From: Bacteroidia bacterium
GTDB taxonomy: Bacteria > Bacteroidota > Bacteroidia > NS11-12g > UBA955
DNA length: 6,895 nucleotides
Assembly: GCA_014376345.1 (NCBI GenBank)
Contig: JACMRS010000116.1
Location: 1 to 6,895 of the forward strand
Direction: 5' to 3'
Position numbers and translations under genes: made by a program
Shown here: piece after piece, positions 5,746-6,895 of the stretch
Layout: each line of letters starts with the position of its first letter
Position numbering within the stretch: position 1 is the stretch's first letter
Notes under the pieces: model-generated
What the model saw: the letters and a program-made list of their open reading frames with translations, nothing else
Database searches by the model: none
What the model was told of the DNA's origin: nothing

Positions 5746-6567
5746 ATGAACATATTAGGTATAATCAATAGACTAGGCGATGTCAAAATAGACAACGAAC
5801 AAAGTCAGACCAGAAGAGAATCACTCTTCAATTTTGCAAATTTTGCAAAATTAGCAGTACCGGCAGCGGTATTAACTTCACTTCCTGCATTCGGAAGTAC
5901 AAGCAGCACTAAAAGAGCAGCAGCAATTACAGACGTTTTAAATTTTGCTTTAAAACTTGAATATCTTGAATCAGAATTTTACACAATGGGTGTTGCACAG
6001 TCATCACTTATTCCAATGACTGATAAAGCAATTTTCGAGCAGATTAAAAAACATGAAGTAGACCACGTTACACTTCTTAAAAACACAATCTCAGCTTTAG
6101 GTGGCACAGCAGTAAGTAAGCCAACATTTGATTTTACTGCAGGTGGTAAATTTAATCCTTTCGTCGTATATGCAGATTTTCTTGCACTTGCTCAGGCATT
6201 TGAAGACACTGGAGTTCGTGCTTATAAAGGACAAGCAGCCAATCTTAAAGACAACAATGATGTATTGACAGCAGCACTTAGCATTCACTCAGTTGAAGCA
6301 AGACATGCATCGATGGTGAGACGTCTTAGAAATAAGAATGGTCTTGACGGTACTGCCAAAGGTTGGATTACAGGAAGTAGCAGAGGAACACTTCCGGCAG
6401 AAACACAAGCTGTTTATGCAGGTGCAACTTCAGAAGACAACACCATGCAAGGCGGAGTTAACGTTGCAACAATTACAACTCAAAATACAATTGCAATTCA
6501 GGAAGCTTTTGATGAGCCTCTTACAGAATCAGAAACTCTTGCAATCGCAAGTTTGTTTATAGTATAA
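5746..6567 (+). CDS. Ferritin-like domain protein with Tat-like N-terminus
   Basis: This 273-residue protein is homologous to the preceding gene product. The N-terminus has a short amphipathic stretch, then TRRESLF at residues 22-28 and a hydrophobic run ending LPAFGS (about 33-51). This looks like a twin-arginine-type or ordinary signal peptide, but the RR motif is not canonical (Ser rather than Phe at the third position after the pair's x). No lipobox is present, so the product should be periplasmic and soluble. The ferritin-like bundle has Glu75 (LEYLESEFY), Glu104 and His107 (HEVDH), Glu153 (AFEDTG), and Glu184 and His187 (VEARHA) as likely di-iron ligands. An extra C-terminal tail of about 75 residues ends EAFDEPLTESETLAIASLFIV. 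It is relatively Gly/Thr-rich before that ending. Cotranscription with 5005-5718 is very likely: the gap is 27 bp and a strong terminator follows. Its biochemical role is not established. Confidence 0.87.
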   Translation: MNILGIINRLGDVKIDNEQSQTRRESLFNFANFAKLAVPAAVLTSLPAFGSTSSTKRAAAITDVLNFALKLEYLESEFYTMGVAQSSLIPMTDKAIFEQIKKHEVDHVTLLKNTISALGGTAVSKPTFDFTAGGKFNPFVVYADFLALAQAFEDTGVRAYKGQAANLKDNNDVLTAALSIHSVEARHASMVRRLRNKNGLDGTAKGWITGSSRGTLPAETQAVYAGATSEDNTMQGGVNVATITTQNTIAIQEAFDEPLTESETLAIASLFIV

Positions 6568-6589
6568 TTATATTTTTATTTACGTTTGA

Positions 6590-6622
6590 AAAACGAGCCC
6601 ATGAAAATGGACTCGTTTTTTT
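6590..6622. terminator. Strong, possibly bidirectional, terminator
   Basis: AAAACGAG (6590-6597) pairs with CTCGTTTT (6612-6619). After one mismatch, CCAT pairs with ATGG around a GAAA tetraloop (6603-6606). A run of seven T (6616-6622) follows on the plus strand, and a run of five on the minus strand. It lies 22 bp after the ferritin-like pair and could also stop transcription arriving from lysA. Confidence 0.88.
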
Positions 6623-6777
6623 ATTTTATAATTTATTTCTATGTGCAAAAACCAATTCGCCAGATTATATCGAGAGGTTTATAATCATTCGAAATGTAAA
6701 TTAAAATTAAGAAACTCTATTAAAATATGAACCGGAAACCCTCAGAGGGTTTTAATTTCAAAGCAATAAATCAACTT
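6623..6777. other. Convergent intergenic region
   Basis: This AT-rich spacer lies between the converging ferritin-like unit and lysA. Apart from the hairpin at 6736-6752, I see no gene, repeat or RNA structure in it. Confidence 0.6.
6736..6752 (-). terminator. Hairpin downstream of lysA
   Basis: AAACCCT (6736-6742) and AGGGTTT (6746-6752) form a perfect 7-bp stem with a 3-nt loop. It lies 25 bp past the lysA stop on the minus strand. No good T-run follows on that strand (CCGGTTCATATTTT), while the plus strand has only four T. It is probably a 3'-end stem-loop or weak terminator for lysA, with the hairpin at 6590-6622 as backup. Confidence 0.45.
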
Positions 6778-6895
6778 TTACCCCAACCCTTCCAGCTCAA
6801 CCTGGTTTCTTAGAATATCTTCCATGGTCTCTCTTTGTCTTATCAAATGAGCCTTGCCTTTATAAACTAACACCTCAGCGGGTCTGAACCTGGAA
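6778..6895 (-). CDS. lysA: Diaminopimelate decarboxylase, C-terminal 38 residues (runs off right edge)
   Basis: On the minus strand the window begins inside an open frame reading SRFRPAEVLVYKGKAHLIRQ then RETMEDILRNQVELEGLG and a TAA at 6780-6778. The pattern SRxRPAEVLV...G...LIRxRETxEDI is the C-terminus of LysA, the PLP-dependent cytoplasmic enzyme that decarboxylates meso-diaminopimelate to L-lysine. The family is about 400 residues, so about nine-tenths lies to the right, including the lysine that holds PLP. The identification rests on the C-terminal signature alone but that signature is distinctive. The gene converges on the ferritin-like pair. Confidence 0.83.
   Translation of the reverse strand, partial: SRFRPAEVLVYKGKAHLIRQRETMEDILRNQVELEGLG

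Noticed and set aside
6338..6562. Plus-strand 74-codon frame inside the second ferritin-like gene
   Set aside because: It is an out-of-frame, Gln/Leu-rich shadow of the coding sequence, caused by its codon composition.

Overview
The window looks like a chromosomal segment from a low-GC member of the Bacteroidota. The evidence is AT-rich DNA, A-rich leaders without clear Shine-Dalgarno sequences, promoter elements of the Bacteroidota type (TTTG / TAnnTTTG), a lipoprotein with the acidic surface-export signal known from this phylum, and SufB and LysA fragments of the Bacteroidota type. I see no tRNA, rRNA, CRISPR array, transposase or phage gene. I cannot name the genus.

Layout. Positions 1-1169 (minus strand) hold the first ~389 codons of sufB, the Fe-S cluster scaffold gene, which runs off the left edge. 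A 345-bp divergent spacer follows, with a perfect 14-bp direct repeat over the apparent sufB promoter and a -7-type box for the rightward genes. Rightward come an SRPBCC/AHSA1-like protein (1515-1952), a YcxB-like two-helix membrane protein starting at TTG (1991-2488), and a second small two-helix membrane protein (2495-3016) broken by one in-frame TAG. After a weak terminator-like hairpin comes an MmcQ/YjbR-family protein (3131-3478). Next is a two-gene unit with a near-consensus promoter: an alpha/beta hydrolase (3525-4364) overlapping by one base a second SRPBCC/AHSA1-like paralogue (4364-4816), ended by a strong terminator. A tandem pair of exported ferritin-like proteins follows (5005-5718 and 5746-6567), ended by another strong hairpin that could work in both directions. 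On the minus strand at the right edge is the last 38 codons of lysA (diaminopimelate decarboxylase).

How the genes relate. Most look like small accessory or housekeeping genes in short transcription units rather than one pathway. The clearest functional unit is the ferritin-like pair. Both proteins carry a full set of candidate di-iron ligands and both have N-terminal export signals; one appears to be a surface lipoprotein. Iron-sulfur assembly (sufB) and the putative iron-binding pair are in the same window but in separate units, so a functional link is only a suggestion. The observations most worth following are the single nonsense codon at 2783-2785, which replaces what I recall as a conserved tryptophan; the direct repeat in front of sufB; and the lipoprotein/soluble ferritin-like pair. 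I see no convincing evidence of a wholly new system.
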